Shown here piece by piece: positions 35,760 to 44,396 of a stretch of 64,000 nt of DNA. Within the stretch, counting starts at the first letter, position 1, and each line of letters starts with the position of its first letter. Under the pieces are notes generated by a model. The model did not search any database. It was given only the letters and a program-made list of their open reading frames with translations, and had not been told where the DNA came from. Both the position numbers and the translations under genes were made by a program. The DNA lies in assembly GCA_017643925.1 (NCBI GenBank), contig JAEPML010000002.1, positions 62,001 through 126,000 of the forward strand. The letters run 5' to 3'. Origin of the DNA: Roseibium sp. (GTDB taxonomy: Bacteria > Pseudomonadota > Alphaproteobacteria > Rhizobiales > Stappiaceae).

Positions 35760-36653
35760 TTAGGCGCTCTCATTGGCAGTCAAGTTGGATGACGGGGTTT
35801 GAAACGACCAGCTACCGCGGCCATGCAGCCAGTCGGCGGTCTTCTGGATGCCGCCAAACGGGTAAACATGGATTTGCGCGAGCTGGGATTCCGGTTGGCT
35901 GGTCACGCGCGTCTCAAGCGGTTCAACCATGGTTGCCGGATCATAACCGGACAGCATGGAGACCACGGCGCCGCGGCGTTTCTTCAGGAAATTCAGAGAG
36001 TTCTCGACACCTGCGAAAGCAGCATATTTCAGGAGTGTCGTCATCTTGGCAGGGCCGGCAACACCGACATGAACCGGGAATTCGTTGCCCCATTCGCGCA
36101 GTTCGTCCAGCCAAAGGCTGACACGGTGCGGATCAAAGCCGAATTGGGTGACGAGCCGAAACTCGGCGTCGCTCTCCGCAGCCAGTTCATGCTTGCGCCT
36201 CAGGAACGCTTCAATGACGTCCGGTTTGATATCCGGCGCGCCTTCGGGGTGCCCGGCTACGGCGATCTTGCGAATGCCAAGTTGATCGAACAGTCCGCTC
36301 TCCAGGAGCGCAACCGACGAAGTGAGCGGCCCGGCCTCTTCCGCTTCGCCGGCAATCGCAAGCACTTCGGTCACGCCGGCTTCCTGGGTCAGACGCTTGA
36401 TCCGCCGTTCGAACGCCTCATAAGAGGGATAACGGCGGGCGGCCATGTGCGGGACCGGTATCAGCTTGCTTTCCGTCAACACGCGCGCGGCAGAGACAAT
36501 CATGTCTTCGGAAGCATTCCCGAGATCGGTCACATATACCTGCGTGCTCGCCGGGATATTGGCCAACAGTTCGGTCTTCTCGACCACCTGCTTGGGGGAC
36601 ATTTCCGTGGAGGCGGGAAGCCGCCCATTCGCCAACAGGCGTTGATCAGTCAT
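35760..36653 (-). CDS. Methylenetetrahydrofolate reductase (MetF family)
   Basis: A 297-residue MTHFR-family protein, interconverting methylene-THF and methyl-THF. Seen: EVLAIAGEAEEAGP, IGIRKIAVAGHPEGAP, and RLVTQFGFDP, all MetF flavin/folate segments. It starts at residue numbering that lacks the first strand of E. coli MetF and is compact. Start ATG 36653 has GGAGG 8 bases before it and overlaps the end of the preceding gene by 8 bases. It may run toward methyl-THF use or oxidation depending on the cluster's role. Confidence 0.9.
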   Translation of the reverse strand: MTDQRLLANGRLPASTEMSPKQVVEKTELLANIPASTQVYVTDLGNASEDMIVSAARVLTESKLIPVPHMAARRYPSYEAFERRIKRLTQEAGVTEVLAIAGEAEEAGPLTSSVALLESGLFDQLGIRKIAVAGHPEGAPDIKPDVIEAFLRRKHELAAESDAEFRLVTQFGFDPHRVSLWLDELREWGNEFPVHVGVAGPAKMTTLLKYAAFAGVENSLNFLKKRRGAVVSMLSGYDPATMVEPLETRVTSQPESQLAQIHVYPFGGIQKTADWLHGRGSWSFQTPSSNLTANESA

Positions 36654-36948
36654 TCTCCGTGCCTCCACTTGCAAGCAGGGTTTTCAGTCGATCCTTCGGA
36701 TAGGCCGCGACAAGATCGTTCAGGGCCGTTTCCGCTTCGCTTTCAAGGTCATCGGAGACCTCCACCGGGTCGGCACGCCGCCATTCGGCCATATAGGCTT
36801 CACTGTCCTTGGCACCGACACGCATGGCACAGGCGTCAATGGCTTCCATGAACATGGCCGGCAGTTCCCGTCGGGCTGACTTGCGGCCCTTCTTCACCAG
36901 GATCTGCGCCGGGATGTCCCGCCAAAACACGATGATCTTCTGCGCCAT
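36646..36948 (-). CDS. 'Virulence factor' family small protein
   Basis: A 100-residue protein starting MAQKIIVFWRDIPAQIL, matching the small 'virulence factor' family of alphaproteobacteria (Pfam name only; the function is not established). It is acidic in its C-terminal half. Its stop overlaps the MetF-like gene start by 8 bases, so it belongs to the same operon. Repeated association with corrinoid/MetF genes suggests an accessory role here. Confidence 0.85.
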   Translation of the reverse strand: MAQKIIVFWRDIPAQILVKKGRKSARRELPAMFMEAIDACAMRVGAKDSEAYMAEWRRADPVEVSDDLESEAETALNDLVAAYPKDRLKTLLASGGTEND

Positions 36949-37067
36949 GGTTCCTCTTTCCTCTTGAAACCATGATTGCCGGAAGACTTTGTTTTCAGGT
37001 CGCCTGATAACGGCATCATCACGTGAAAAACCGACTTATTCAGCGCGCAGGCAAGTTTGTTTCAACT

Positions 37068-37709
37068 TCAGCTTTCACCGGCAAGAAAAGGGGACAGCAA
37101 ACCGAAGCCGGTGCGCCGCATTTCAAAAGGAAGTTCAAGCCTTTCGGCAGCCTCGCGCGCGGCCTGTTCCAGGGCAGGGTCGTCGGTCTGGGCGATGTAA
37201 AGCAGGCGCGTATAGTGCTGGAAATACATGTCCCTGAGGTGAGGGTGCCAGTCGAGCCCCAGGGGTTCGATCACCATGGTCTGGAAATGCCGGGCGAGAA
37301 AGTCGGTCAGATAGAATGTGCCGAGCTGGTCTTCTTCCATCTGGTCGAAGGCTTCGATGCCCGAGAAAAACGCGTAGCAATGGGCGCCCTCTATCCGCCG
37401 CGCGCCGGTCTCCTCAAGCACCTTGTCGAGCATGCCGCCGGTGCCGCAATCCCCGTAAGCGACCAGGATCTCCGAATAGACATCCTGGTTGAGCAGGATG
37501 GTGCGGCGGACCTCTTCAGGGATCTTGTCAGGGGAATTGTGCAGCTTGGCCGGCAGGCAGGTCAGGTCGATATGGTCGAGCCGGTTCTGGTCGCGAATGG
37601 CGACAATCTCGCGTGCGAGTGCCCCGCAGGCAATGACAAGGACTCGACCGATCTTGTCGTTCGCGACCTCGTCTGGTTCGATCGGAAAAAGAGGCTCGCC
37701 CGCCTGCAT
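37068..37709 (-). CDS. DUF1638 family protein
   Basis: A 213-residue cytoplasmic protein. VLVIACGALAREIVAIRDQ and the CLPAKLHNSPDKI segment are DUF1638 features; YGDCGTGGMLD carries a conserved Cys-Gly pair. DUF1638 proteins are commonly encoded near corrinoid methyltransferases. ATG 37709 is chosen because GGGAGG lies 8 bases upstream; GTG 37730 is an alternative. The corrinoid-protein gene lies 27 bases upstream, so they are co-transcribed. The precise role is unknown. Confidence 0.88.
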   Translation of the reverse strand: MQAGEPLFPIEPDEVANDKIGRVLVIACGALAREIVAIRDQNRLDHIDLTCLPAKLHNSPDKIPEEVRRTILLNQDVYSEILVAYGDCGTGGMLDKVLEETGARRIEGAHCYAFFSGIEAFDQMEEDQLGTFYLTDFLARHFQTMVIEPLGLDWHPHLRDMYFQHYTRLLYIAQTDDPALEQAAREAAERLELPFEMRRTGFGLLSPFLAGES

Positions 37710-37736
37710 GTCGGCAGCCTCCCTGAACACGGCGCG

Positions 37737-38441
37737 TTAGCCCCTTGCTGCAAGCTGGTTATGCTTGCGGGCAATCAGGTCCTTGGCCATTTCCACCGCC
37801 ACGGCGGCGTCGCGGCAATAGCCGTCCGCACCGACGGCCTCGCCGAATTCCTCGTTCAGCGGAGCGCCGCCGACGAGCACGATATAGTCGTCGCGGATGC
37901 CTTTTTCCTTCATCTCGTCGATGACCACCTTCATGTAGGGCATGGTGGTCGTCAGAAGGGCAGACATGCCGAGAATGTCGGGCTGATGCTCTTCAATCGC
38001 GGCGAGGTAGTTTTCGACCGGGTTGTTGATGCCGATATCGATCACTTCGAAGCCGGCGCCTTCCATCATCATCGAAACGAGGTTCTTGCCGATGTCGTGG
38101 ATGTCACCCTTGACGGTGCCGATGACCATCTTGCCGACCTTTGGCGCGCCTGTTTCAGCGAGCAGAGGCCGCAGGATACCCATGCCGGCCTTCATGGCAT
38201 TCGCGGACAGCAGAACTTCAGGAACGAACAGGATGCCGTCCCGGAAGTCGATGCCGACGATCCGCATGCCTTCAACAAGGGCCTTGGTCAGAACGTCGTA
38301 GGGGGTCCAGCCGCGTTCCAGCAGAATATTGACGCCTTCCTCGATTTCCTCCTGCAGGCCATCGTAAAGGTCGTCATGCATCTGTTCGACAAGTTCATCA
38401 TCGGACAGGGAGGCGAGTTCGATATCGTCTTCGTCAGACAT
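37737..38441 (-). CDS. Corrinoid-binding protein (MtbC/MetH-B12-domain type)
   Basis: A 234-residue free-standing corrinoid protein: N-terminal four-helix B12-binding cap (about 10-95), then a Rossmann-like B12 domain with cobalt-ligand motif Asp113-x-His115-x-x-Gly118 (GDIHDIGKN), GMSALLTTT and GGAP. His115 should be the lower axial ligand. It would receive a methyl group from a methyltransferase and give it to, or take it from, methyl-THF. ATG 38441 has GGAG 7 bases upstream. It is the first gene of the reverse-strand operon. Confidence 0.94.
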   Translation of the reverse strand: MSDEDDIELASLSDDELVEQMHDDLYDGLQEEIEEGVNILLERGWTPYDVLTKALVEGMRIVGIDFRDGILFVPEVLLSANAMKAGMGILRPLLAETGAPKVGKMVIGTVKGDIHDIGKNLVSMMMEGAGFEVIDIGINNPVENYLAAIEEHQPDILGMSALLTTTMPYMKVVIDEMKEKGIRDDYIVLVGGAPLNEEFGEAVGADGYCRDAAVAVEMAKDLIARKHNQLAARG

Positions 38442-38453
38442 GGGCAGCTCCAA

Positions 38454-38643
38454 AACCGCGCAAGTGCATTCATCTTAGTAAAAGACCTTATGCCTCGCAG
38501 TGCTTTGGTCGATATCTTCAAAGCGACACCGCAAGTCGCTTACGCGACAGCGGGAGCCTGGAAGACATCAAACACCTGTTCCGGTTGGAGAAAAAGCGGA
38601 ATAAGCTACCCTGGAACATGATCGCGGTGAATTGGGTGAATTG
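38454..38643. promoter_or_regulatory. Divergent region with hairpin upstream of the corrinoid operon
   Basis: Between the corrinoid-protein gene and the forward lipoprotein gene. AAGCGAC (38521-38527) and GTCGCTT (38535-38541) form a perfect 7 bp stem with a 7 base loop. It has no T-run. It may be a leader structure or operator. No known riboswitch (cobalamin, SAM) recognised. Confidence 0.4.
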
Positions 38644-39147
38644 ATGGCAGGACCTGGTGTCAGGATGACGGTATTTGCGCTCTGCGCCGGGCTCGCCGCG
38701 TGTCAGTCCCTGGGAGGTGCAGTGTCATTTCTGCACAAGACCGGCTCCACACCCCAGCAGCGTGCCAGCGCGATCGATGCCTGTCAGGTGTCGGCCTTGA
38801 GAGATGTTCCCCCGTCCTATCAGACTCGAACCGTTGGTGGGTATGGTGGCTTCGGCCGATATGGAGGCTTCGGTCCCAGATACTGTGTCGGTTCGGGCTG
38901 TTTCGGCTATCGCGGCTTTGCGGGGCCGCCAACGGTCGTGAGTTACGACCCGAACGAGGCGTTGCGTGCACGCCAGTTCCAGCGTTGCCTGAGCAAGCGG
39001 GGCTACACACTTCAGTCAAAGCCGTCCTGCACCACCCAAAAAGAGGCGAACGCCTACCAGGACCGCAAACGGCAGCAGTCGCTCGCCCGGATCTCCTGCG
39101 TGTCGGGCGAACCCCGCATCGACCGCAGGTGGCTGGTGACGCGATAG
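38644..39147 (+). CDS. Small lipoprotein with Gly/Tyr/Phe-rich repeat
   Basis: About 167 residues from ATG 38644 (TTG 38632 is alternative). Lipobox LAAC at about residue 20 (GLAACQS) suggests attachment to a membrane. The centre has a short glycine-aromatic repeat (GGYGGFGRYGGFGPRY...), with further cysteines after it. The C-terminal half carries SKRGYTLQ and several cysteines, which look like a folded domain similar to other alphaproteobacterial 'lipoprotein' genes. No function recognised. Confidence 0.75.
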   Translation: MAGPGVRMTVFALCAGLAACQSLGGAVSFLHKTGSTPQQRASAIDACQVSALRDVPPSYQTRTVGGYGGFGRYGGFGPRYCVGSGCFGYRGFAGPPTVVSYDPNEALRARQFQRCLSKRGYTLQSKPSCTTQKEANAYQDRKRQQSLARISCVSGEPRIDRRWLVTR

Positions 39148-39156
39148 GGTCGCCTC

Positions 39157-39183
39157 AAAAAAAGCGCCGGGTTTCCCCGGCGC
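39157..39183 (-). terminator. Terminator of the formate-THF ligase gene
   Basis: On the reverse strand GCGCCGGGG-AAA-CCCGGCGC (one stem mismatch region) is followed by TTTTTTT. It sits 30 bases after the fhs stop and also 10 bases after the lipoprotein gene's stop on the forward strand, where it lacks a T-run. Confidence 0.85.
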
Positions 39184-39212
39184 GCCAGTTTGCCGTTCTG
39201 GTCCGGACGAGA

Positions 39213-40883
39213 TCAGAACAGCCCTTCAATCTGTCCCTGGTCATCCAGGCGAATATGGTTCGCGGAGGGAACGCGCGGCAGACCGGGCATGGTCATGATT
39301 TCACCGCAGATCACCACGATGAAGCCCGCCCCAGCCGACAGCCGGACTTCGCGGATCGGCAGGCTGTGGCCCGTCGGAGCGCCGCGCAGCTGCGGGTCGG
39401 TGGTGAAGGAATACTGGGTCTTTGCCATGCAGACCGGCAGATCGCCGAACCCGTCGGCTTCCCAGCGCTTCAACTGGTCGCGCACCGATTTGTCTGCGAG
39501 AACTTCGTCGGCACGGTAGATGCGTTTGGCAACCGTTTCGATTTTCTCAAACAGTGACAGGCTGTCTTCGTAGAGCGGTGCGAACTGCGCCGCGCCGCTG
39601 TCAGCAAGTTCCGCGACCCGGGTCGCAAGTTCTTCGGTGCCCGCGGAGCCATTGGCCCAGTGCGTTGCCAGGATGGCATCGACACCCAGTTCCGCGCAGT
39701 AGTCCTTGACCGCTTGCACTTCCGCTTCCGTGTCAGCGGTGAAGTGATTGATGGCGACGACTGCCGGCACACCAAACTGCTTGATGTTCTCGATGTGGCG
39801 GCCAAGGTTGGCGCATCCCTTCACGACTGCGTCGACATCTTCCGATCCCAGGTCTTCTTTCGCGACACCGCCGTTCATCTTCAGGGCCTTGATCGTTGCC
39901 ACGATCACTACGGCATCCGGAGAAAGGCCGGCCTTGCGGCACTTGATATCGAAGAATTTCTCGGCACCGAGATCTGCACCGAACCCGGCTTCCGTGACCA
40001 CATAGTCCGCGAGCTTCAGGGCAGTCTGGGTTGCGACGACGGAGTTACATCCATGCGCGATGTTTGCGAACGGACCGCCATGGATAAAGGCCGGGTTGTT
40101 TTCCAGCGTCTGCACCAGGTTCGGCTGCAGTGCTTCCTTCAGGAGGACGGTCATGGCGCCATCGGCCTCCAAGTCGCGTGCGCGGATGGCGGTGCGGTCT
40201 CGGCGGTAGGCCACAATGATATCGCCAAGGCGCTTCTGCAAGTCTTCCAGGTCGGTGGCCAGGCACAGGATAGCCATGATTTCCGAGGCAACCGTGATGT
40301 CGAAGCCGCCTTCGCGCGGGAAGCCGTTGGCAACACCGCCAAGCGAACAGACGATGGAGCGCAGGGCGCGATCATTCATGTCCAGAACGCGCCGCCAGGT
40401 AACGCGGCGCTGGTCGATGCCCAGCTCATTGCCCCAGTAGATGTGGTTTTCGATCAGCGCGGAGAGGAGGTTGTGCGCTGACGTGATCGCGTGGAAGTCA
40501 CCGGTGAAATGCAGGTTGATGTCTTCCATCGGCACCACTTGGGCGTAGCCGCCACCCGCAGCGCCACCTTTCATGCCGAAGCATGGGCCGAGAGACGGCT
40601 CCCGAAGGCAGATCATGGCGTTCTTGCCGATCTTATTGAGACCATCGCCAAGGCCGACGGTTGTCGTCGTTTTGCCTTCGCCAGCCGGGGTCGGGTTGAT
40701 CGCGGTGACGAGGATCAGCTTGCCGCTTTCCTTGCCGTTCAGGCCTTCGATATAGTCTGCGGAGATCTTTGCCTTGGTGCGGCCATAGGGCTGCAGGGCC
40801 TCTTCGGAAATGTTCAACCTCGCGCCGATTTCCTGGATCGGCTTCATCTTGGCTGCACGGGCAATTTCAATATCGCTGGCCAT
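39213..40883 (-). CDS. fhs: Formate-tetrahydrofolate ligase
   Basis: A 556-residue enzyme forming 10-formyl-THF from formate, THF and ATP. The P-loop is TPAGEGKTT (about residues 65-73) and the long conserved body is intact to the C-terminal end. ATG 40883 has GGAG 8 bases upstream; a longer frame from 40925 has no support. It enters the same THF one-carbon pool used by the neighbouring methyltransferase/reductase cluster, so formate assimilation or formate production by demethylation is a likely link. Confidence 0.97.
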   Translation of the reverse strand: MASDIEIARAAKMKPIQEIGARLNISEEALQPYGRTKAKISADYIEGLNGKESGKLILVTAINPTPAGEGKTTTTVGLGDGLNKIGKNAMICLREPSLGPCFGMKGGAAGGGYAQVVPMEDINLHFTGDFHAITSAHNLLSALIENHIYWGNELGIDQRRVTWRRVLDMNDRALRSIVCSLGGVANGFPREGGFDITVASEIMAILCLATDLEDLQKRLGDIIVAYRRDRTAIRARDLEADGAMTVLLKEALQPNLVQTLENNPAFIHGGPFANIAHGCNSVVATQTALKLADYVVTEAGFGADLGAEKFFDIKCRKAGLSPDAVVIVATIKALKMNGGVAKEDLGSEDVDAVVKGCANLGRHIENIKQFGVPAVVAINHFTADTEAEVQAVKDYCAELGVDAILATHWANGSAGTEELATRVAELADSGAAQFAPLYEDSLSLFEKIETVAKRIYRADEVLADKSVRDQLKRWEADGFGDLPVCMAKTQYSFTTDPQLRGAPTGHSLPIREVRLSAGAGFIVVICGEIMTMPGLPRVPSANHIRLDDQGQIEGLF

Positions 40884-41092
40884 CTGTTTTCTCCGGAGCG
40901 TTTCCAATTTTTTGCAGGCCGGCACCAGTTACCGGGCTGCCTTGATGTTGGACGAAACGCTAGTTGAAGAGGCGGGGTTGAAAATGTTCCGAAAGCGACA
41001 GGATGCGCCGCGGAAACGACGGTTGGATTTTTCAGGCCTTTCTGGGTCAAAAGCCTGGCCAGGATCCGCCGAATTCAGAGGACTTTTATAGG

Positions 41093-41122
41093 TTGCCATG
41101 AAACATTTTTCAATTTTAAATA
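41093..41122 (+). promoter_or_regulatory. Candidate promoter of the hydrolase-caspase gene
   Basis: TTGCCA (41093-41098), a 17-18 base gap, and TTAAAT/TAAATA (41116-41122) fit a housekeeping promoter. The following leader is very short and includes a strong GGGAGG ribosome-binding site at 41131-41136, 5 bases before the start codon. Confidence 0.4.
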
Positions 41123-41141
41123 TATATCATGGGAGGATGCT

Positions 41142-42902
41142 ATGGCGACCAGGAAAATCAAGGTTCTTTGCGTTCATGGACTGGGAAACCATACCGACGG
41201 GACCTGGGAGGGCCGATGGGCTGCAGCGGTTCGCGAAGCGTTTCCTTTGCCGCCCAACAGCAAACTGGAGTTTGAGTTTCTCAACTACGACCCGATCTTT
41301 CAGGACACCGACCTTTCATTCGTTTCCACCATGGAAGCGTTGGCCAAGTTGGGATGGAGCGGTCTTTCGTCCGTGTTTGGCCGTCGCCGCGGTCTCTTTT
41401 CCGGCGTGACAGACCGCATCAGGTGGACTGCGGGATATGTTGTTGCCTGGTGTGCCGACGACGCATTCAAGAAACGCACACGCGAGTTCATGCTGTCCCA
41501 GGTTGCCGAAAAGAAACCGGACATCATTCTGGCTCACAGCCTGGGGTCCCTCTTAACCTATGATGCGTTTGCTCATAAGGATGCCGACGCAGCGGCCGTC
41601 AAGAAGGTGCTTAAGAAGGCCGTTTACGTCACGTTCGGCTCTCAGCTCAACAATCCGTTTGTCTTGAAGAACCTGACAAATGGCCGGATTTCCGAACTCG
41701 AGGTCGACTTCTGGCATCATCTCTATAACGAGCATGACGACGTCTTTACGCGTCCCATCGTGAATATCGGGGCCGACAATTTCAGGCAAACGCTGACTCC
41801 CTTCGACATCGACGGCATCGCCGATCATGATGCGACCGAGTATCTGTCGCATCCTCAAACGGTCGCTGATGTCTGGATGCCCTATGCAACGCTTGTTGGC
41901 CAGACACGGCGGACCATCAAGGCGGTTCGGGGCATCACCGGAAAGCGCAAGAAAGCGCAGAAGGCCCTGTTGGTCGGGATCAACGAATATCCTGCCGTGT
42001 CAGACCGGTTGGAAGGATGCGTGAATGACGTTTTCACGATGAGCGAATTGCTTCAAAGAGGCGGCATGCCAGCTTCCTCCATTCGAACGTGCCTGAACAA
42101 TCGCGCCACCGCAAGCGGAATTCTGGAGCGGCTCGAATGGCTGCTGGATGATCCCAAACCGGGTGACGAGCTTGTGTTCTACTATAGCGGACACGGTGCG
42201 CGGTATCCGGAATACGGGCCTGACGGAGAGCCCGATCACTTCGTGGAAACGCTGGTTCCCTGGGACTTTGCCTGGAGCGAGGAAACGTCGATCGCGGACA
42301 AGCAGATCTATAAGCTCTATAGCCAGCTGCCTTACGACGTTCGGCTGGTGATGATCTTCGACTGTTGCAACTCGGGCGGCATCCACAAGAGCGGGGGAGC
42401 CGCAATCCGCGGCATTGCGCCACCGGATGACGTACGTCACCGGGAGCTGAAGTGGGATATGGCAACCAGCACCTGGGTTGGCCGTGATTTCCAGCGCATC
42501 AACGAGGATTTCACTCCGAATGCGGACGACGCGGAAAAGTATTTCGGTCCCATGGGAGCAACGCAACGAATAGGCAGGGCTTCAATGCTGCGCGGCTTGT
42601 CGCAAAAGCAGTTCGAACAGCTGAAGAAGAAGGACAGTCGCAAGGCCGATGGCGCTTACCTGCCCGTGATTATCGAGGCATGTAGAGCGGATCAGTTTGC
42701 CTACGAGTATCGTCACGGCGTCACCAGCCACGGTGCCTTCACCTACAATCTCGCAAAAATTCTGCGCCAGCGGAAACGCATTTCGTTCGCTGATCTGGTC
42801 GAAGAGACAAGACAGGAACTCGACGACCTCGAATTTGATCAGGTTCCTTGCATCCTGGGACCGTCCCAGGTTGTTGAAAGTCATATTCCCTGGTTGGGCT
42901 GA
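41142..42902 (+). CDS. Alpha/beta-hydrolase fused to a metacaspase-like peptidase (C14)
   Basis: A 586-residue cytoplasmic protein with two catalytic domains. Residues about 5-260 form an alpha/beta-hydrolase: VHGLGNH at 11-17, nucleophile Ser133 in AHSLGS, probable acid Asp199/Asp200 and probable His229 (ADHDATEYL). Residues about 272-586 are a caspase-like peptidase: ALLVGINEYP, His351 in YYSGHGARY and Cys409 in IFDCCNSGG, the His-Cys dyad, plus a C-terminal RADQFAYEYR segment like the small-subunit part of metacaspases. Both catalytic sites look complete. No partner sensor, membrane segment or nucleotidase lies beside it. A cell-death or immune role is inference only. Confidence 0.9.
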   Translation: MATRKIKVLCVHGLGNHTDGTWEGRWAAAVREAFPLPPNSKLEFEFLNYDPIFQDTDLSFVSTMEALAKLGWSGLSSVFGRRRGLFSGVTDRIRWTAGYVVAWCADDAFKKRTREFMLSQVAEKKPDIILAHSLGSLLTYDAFAHKDADAAAVKKVLKKAVYVTFGSQLNNPFVLKNLTNGRISELEVDFWHHLYNEHDDVFTRPIVNIGADNFRQTLTPFDIDGIADHDATEYLSHPQTVADVWMPYATLVGQTRRTIKAVRGITGKRKKAQKALLVGINEYPAVSDRLEGCVNDVFTMSELLQRGGMPASSIRTCLNNRATASGILERLEWLLDDPKPGDELVFYYSGHGARYPEYGPDGEPDHFVETLVPWDFAWSEETSIADKQIYKLYSQLPYDVRLVMIFDCCNSGGIHKSGGAAIRGIAPPDDVRHRELKWDMATSTWVGRDFQRINEDFTPNADDAEKYFGPMGATQRIGRASMLRGLSQKQFEQLKKKDSRKADGAYLPVIIEACRADQFAYEYRHGVTSHGAFTYNLAKILRQRKRISFADLVEETRQELDDLEFDQVPCILGPSQVVESHIPWLG

Positions 42903-43069
42903 CCTGAATATCTGCGACAGCACGTGGATGCGTGTCGCGGCAAGGGAAGCGATTTGCCTGCGAGTGCGCAGGAACCTGCAGCGGCGGCGACGTCTTTCCC
43001 GGAATTTCACGATGGTTGAGCAGAAAAAAGAAAATTGCAAAATCTGCTCAAACCAACTTTATTGCCGTT

Positions 43070-43630
43070 ATGACAGATTCTGATGTTCTATCCCGGCTCC
43101 CGGAAAGACTGAAAAATGCCAGGCGAGCGCAAGGTCTTTCGCTTGAAGCCGTTGAAAAGCTGTCGGGCGTTTCCCGGTCCATGGTCAGCCAGATAGAACG
43201 GGGCGAGTCCAATCCGACAGTCGCAACCCTGCTCAACCTTACAAGAGCGTTGGATGTTGATTTTGCCGGGCTGCTCGGAGAAGAAGCTGCCGAAGACCGG
43301 GTCGAGATCCTCCATGAACACCAGACACCTGCGCTGGACCGGGCAGGGGACGGCTGCAAGATCCGGATCCTGTCACCGCCGCAGGACACTGGAAGGTTCG
43401 AGGTCTACGAGCTCATTTTCTCCGAAGGCGGCAAGCTGGAGAGCAAGGCGCATGAACGCGGGACACGCGAACAGCTGATTGCCGAGGATGGTCGGCTTGA
43501 AGTGACGTCCGGGGTCGCCAAGGGGATCATCACGAAGGGGGATACAGCGCGATATGCTGCCGATGTGCCCCATTGCATCGAAGCGCTGGATGGGCCTGCC
43601 CGCGCAATCCTCATGGTGGTGAAGTTCTGA
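43070..43630 (+). CDS. XRE-family regulator with cupin domain
   Basis: A 186-residue regulator: HTH_3 domain (about 8-65; ARRAQGLSLEAVEKLSGVSRSMVSQIERGESNPT) and a C-terminal cupin-like sensor domain (about 100-186). ATG 43070 is preferred; the longer frame to 42932 is unlikely. It lies 167 bases after the hydrolase-caspase gene and may regulate it or stand alone. Similar XRE-cupin proteins often control nearby transport or metabolic genes by binding small molecules. Confidence 0.9.
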   Translation: MTDSDVLSRLPERLKNARRAQGLSLEAVEKLSGVSRSMVSQIERGESNPTVATLLNLTRALDVDFAGLLGEEAAEDRVEILHEHQTPALDRAGDGCKIRILSPPQDTGRFEVYELIFSEGGKLESKAHERGTREQLIAEDGRLEVTSGVAKGIITKGDTARYAADVPHCIEALDGPARAILMVVKF

Positions 43631-43658
43631 ATTCGGCCAAAAGCCTGTTTTTGTGAAA

Positions 43659-44390
43659 TTATTGCTTTGGCTTGAAGCCGAGTTCGTCGCAGGTTTGCTT
43701 AGAAACATCATCGCTCGCGACCAAGGCTGCGGTCGCGTCATAATACTCGCACCAGATCGTCCAGTCACGATTGGCAATCAGGTGCGTTCCGCAGATCAGA
43801 CCTGATTGCTCGGGCAGCATTTTTTCTTTCAGCCAGGACCGGAAGCCGTCGCGGTTGAACGCCTCGTCAGTGAGGGTCAGCAGGAAAACGACGTCCTTAT
43901 CCCCGGGATGCACCTTCATCCCGTCAAACCGCGTTGATTTGACGATGAAAGTCGGGGGAATTGCCTTTTCAAGAAACAGGTCCTGCTGGATGTAACGAGC
44001 CGCTTTCTGTCCGATCATGAAGACTTTGAACTTCGTAAAGGCGTAGTCGGACGCAAGGAAAGCGGTAAGCGCAACCAGGCTGACAAGGAAGCGAGGTATC
44101 GTGCCGGAGGGTCTCAGATCTTGATCTTTGAAGGATCCTCCAGGCGGTGCGAACCAGAGATACAGGTTGGCGACCGGCACAATGCCGAGCAATGCAAGCC
44201 AGACAGACCCTCCAATGTTGATTGTGCGCAGGAAACATGCCTGTCCATAGGCCGAGCCGGCGAGCAAGAAGACAACAGGCAGACTCCACTCCAGGAAGAC
44301 AGGTTTTCCGAGGTCAAAAACAAAGACCACGCTGACGAAATAGAGCGCCAGTACCCCTAGGAGGATGAGTTTTATTGCTGCTATCGACAC
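43659..44390 (-). CDS. Hypothetical membrane protein
   Basis: A 243-residue protein with three or four hydrophobic helices in the N-terminal half (about 7-25, 33-52, 62-80 and 98-116) and a soluble C-terminal domain containing GDKDVVFLLTLTDEAF and three cysteines (in GLICGTHL, WCEYYD and TCDEL). Start is GTG 44390. No family recognised. Immediately after a small membrane protein gene on the same strand (gap of 6 bases), so probably co-transcribed. Confidence 0.65.
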   Translation of the reverse strand: MSIAAIKLILLGVLALYFVSVVFVFDLGKPVFLEWSLPVVFLLAGSAYGQACFLRTINIGGSVWLALLGIVPVANLYLWFAPPGGSFKDQDLRPSGTIPRFLVSLVALTAFLASDYAFTKFKVFMIGQKAARYIQQDLFLEKAIPPTFIVKSTRFDGMKVHPGDKDVVFLLTLTDEAFNRDGFRSWLKEKMLPEQSGLICGTHLIANRDWTIWCEYYDATAALVASDDVSKQTCDELGFKPKQ

Positions 44391-44396
44391 CAGAAA

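Noticed and set aside
37023..38621. 532-codon forward ORF over the DUF1638 and corrinoid protein genes
   Set aside because: Antisense shadow of two clearly recognisable reverse-strand genes.
41142..43630. Toxin-antitoxin pair formed by the hydrolase-caspase gene and XRE-cupin gene
   Set aside because: The genes are 167 bases apart, the enzyme is large, and XRE-cupin proteins are usually small-molecule regulators; no evidence of an antitoxin role.
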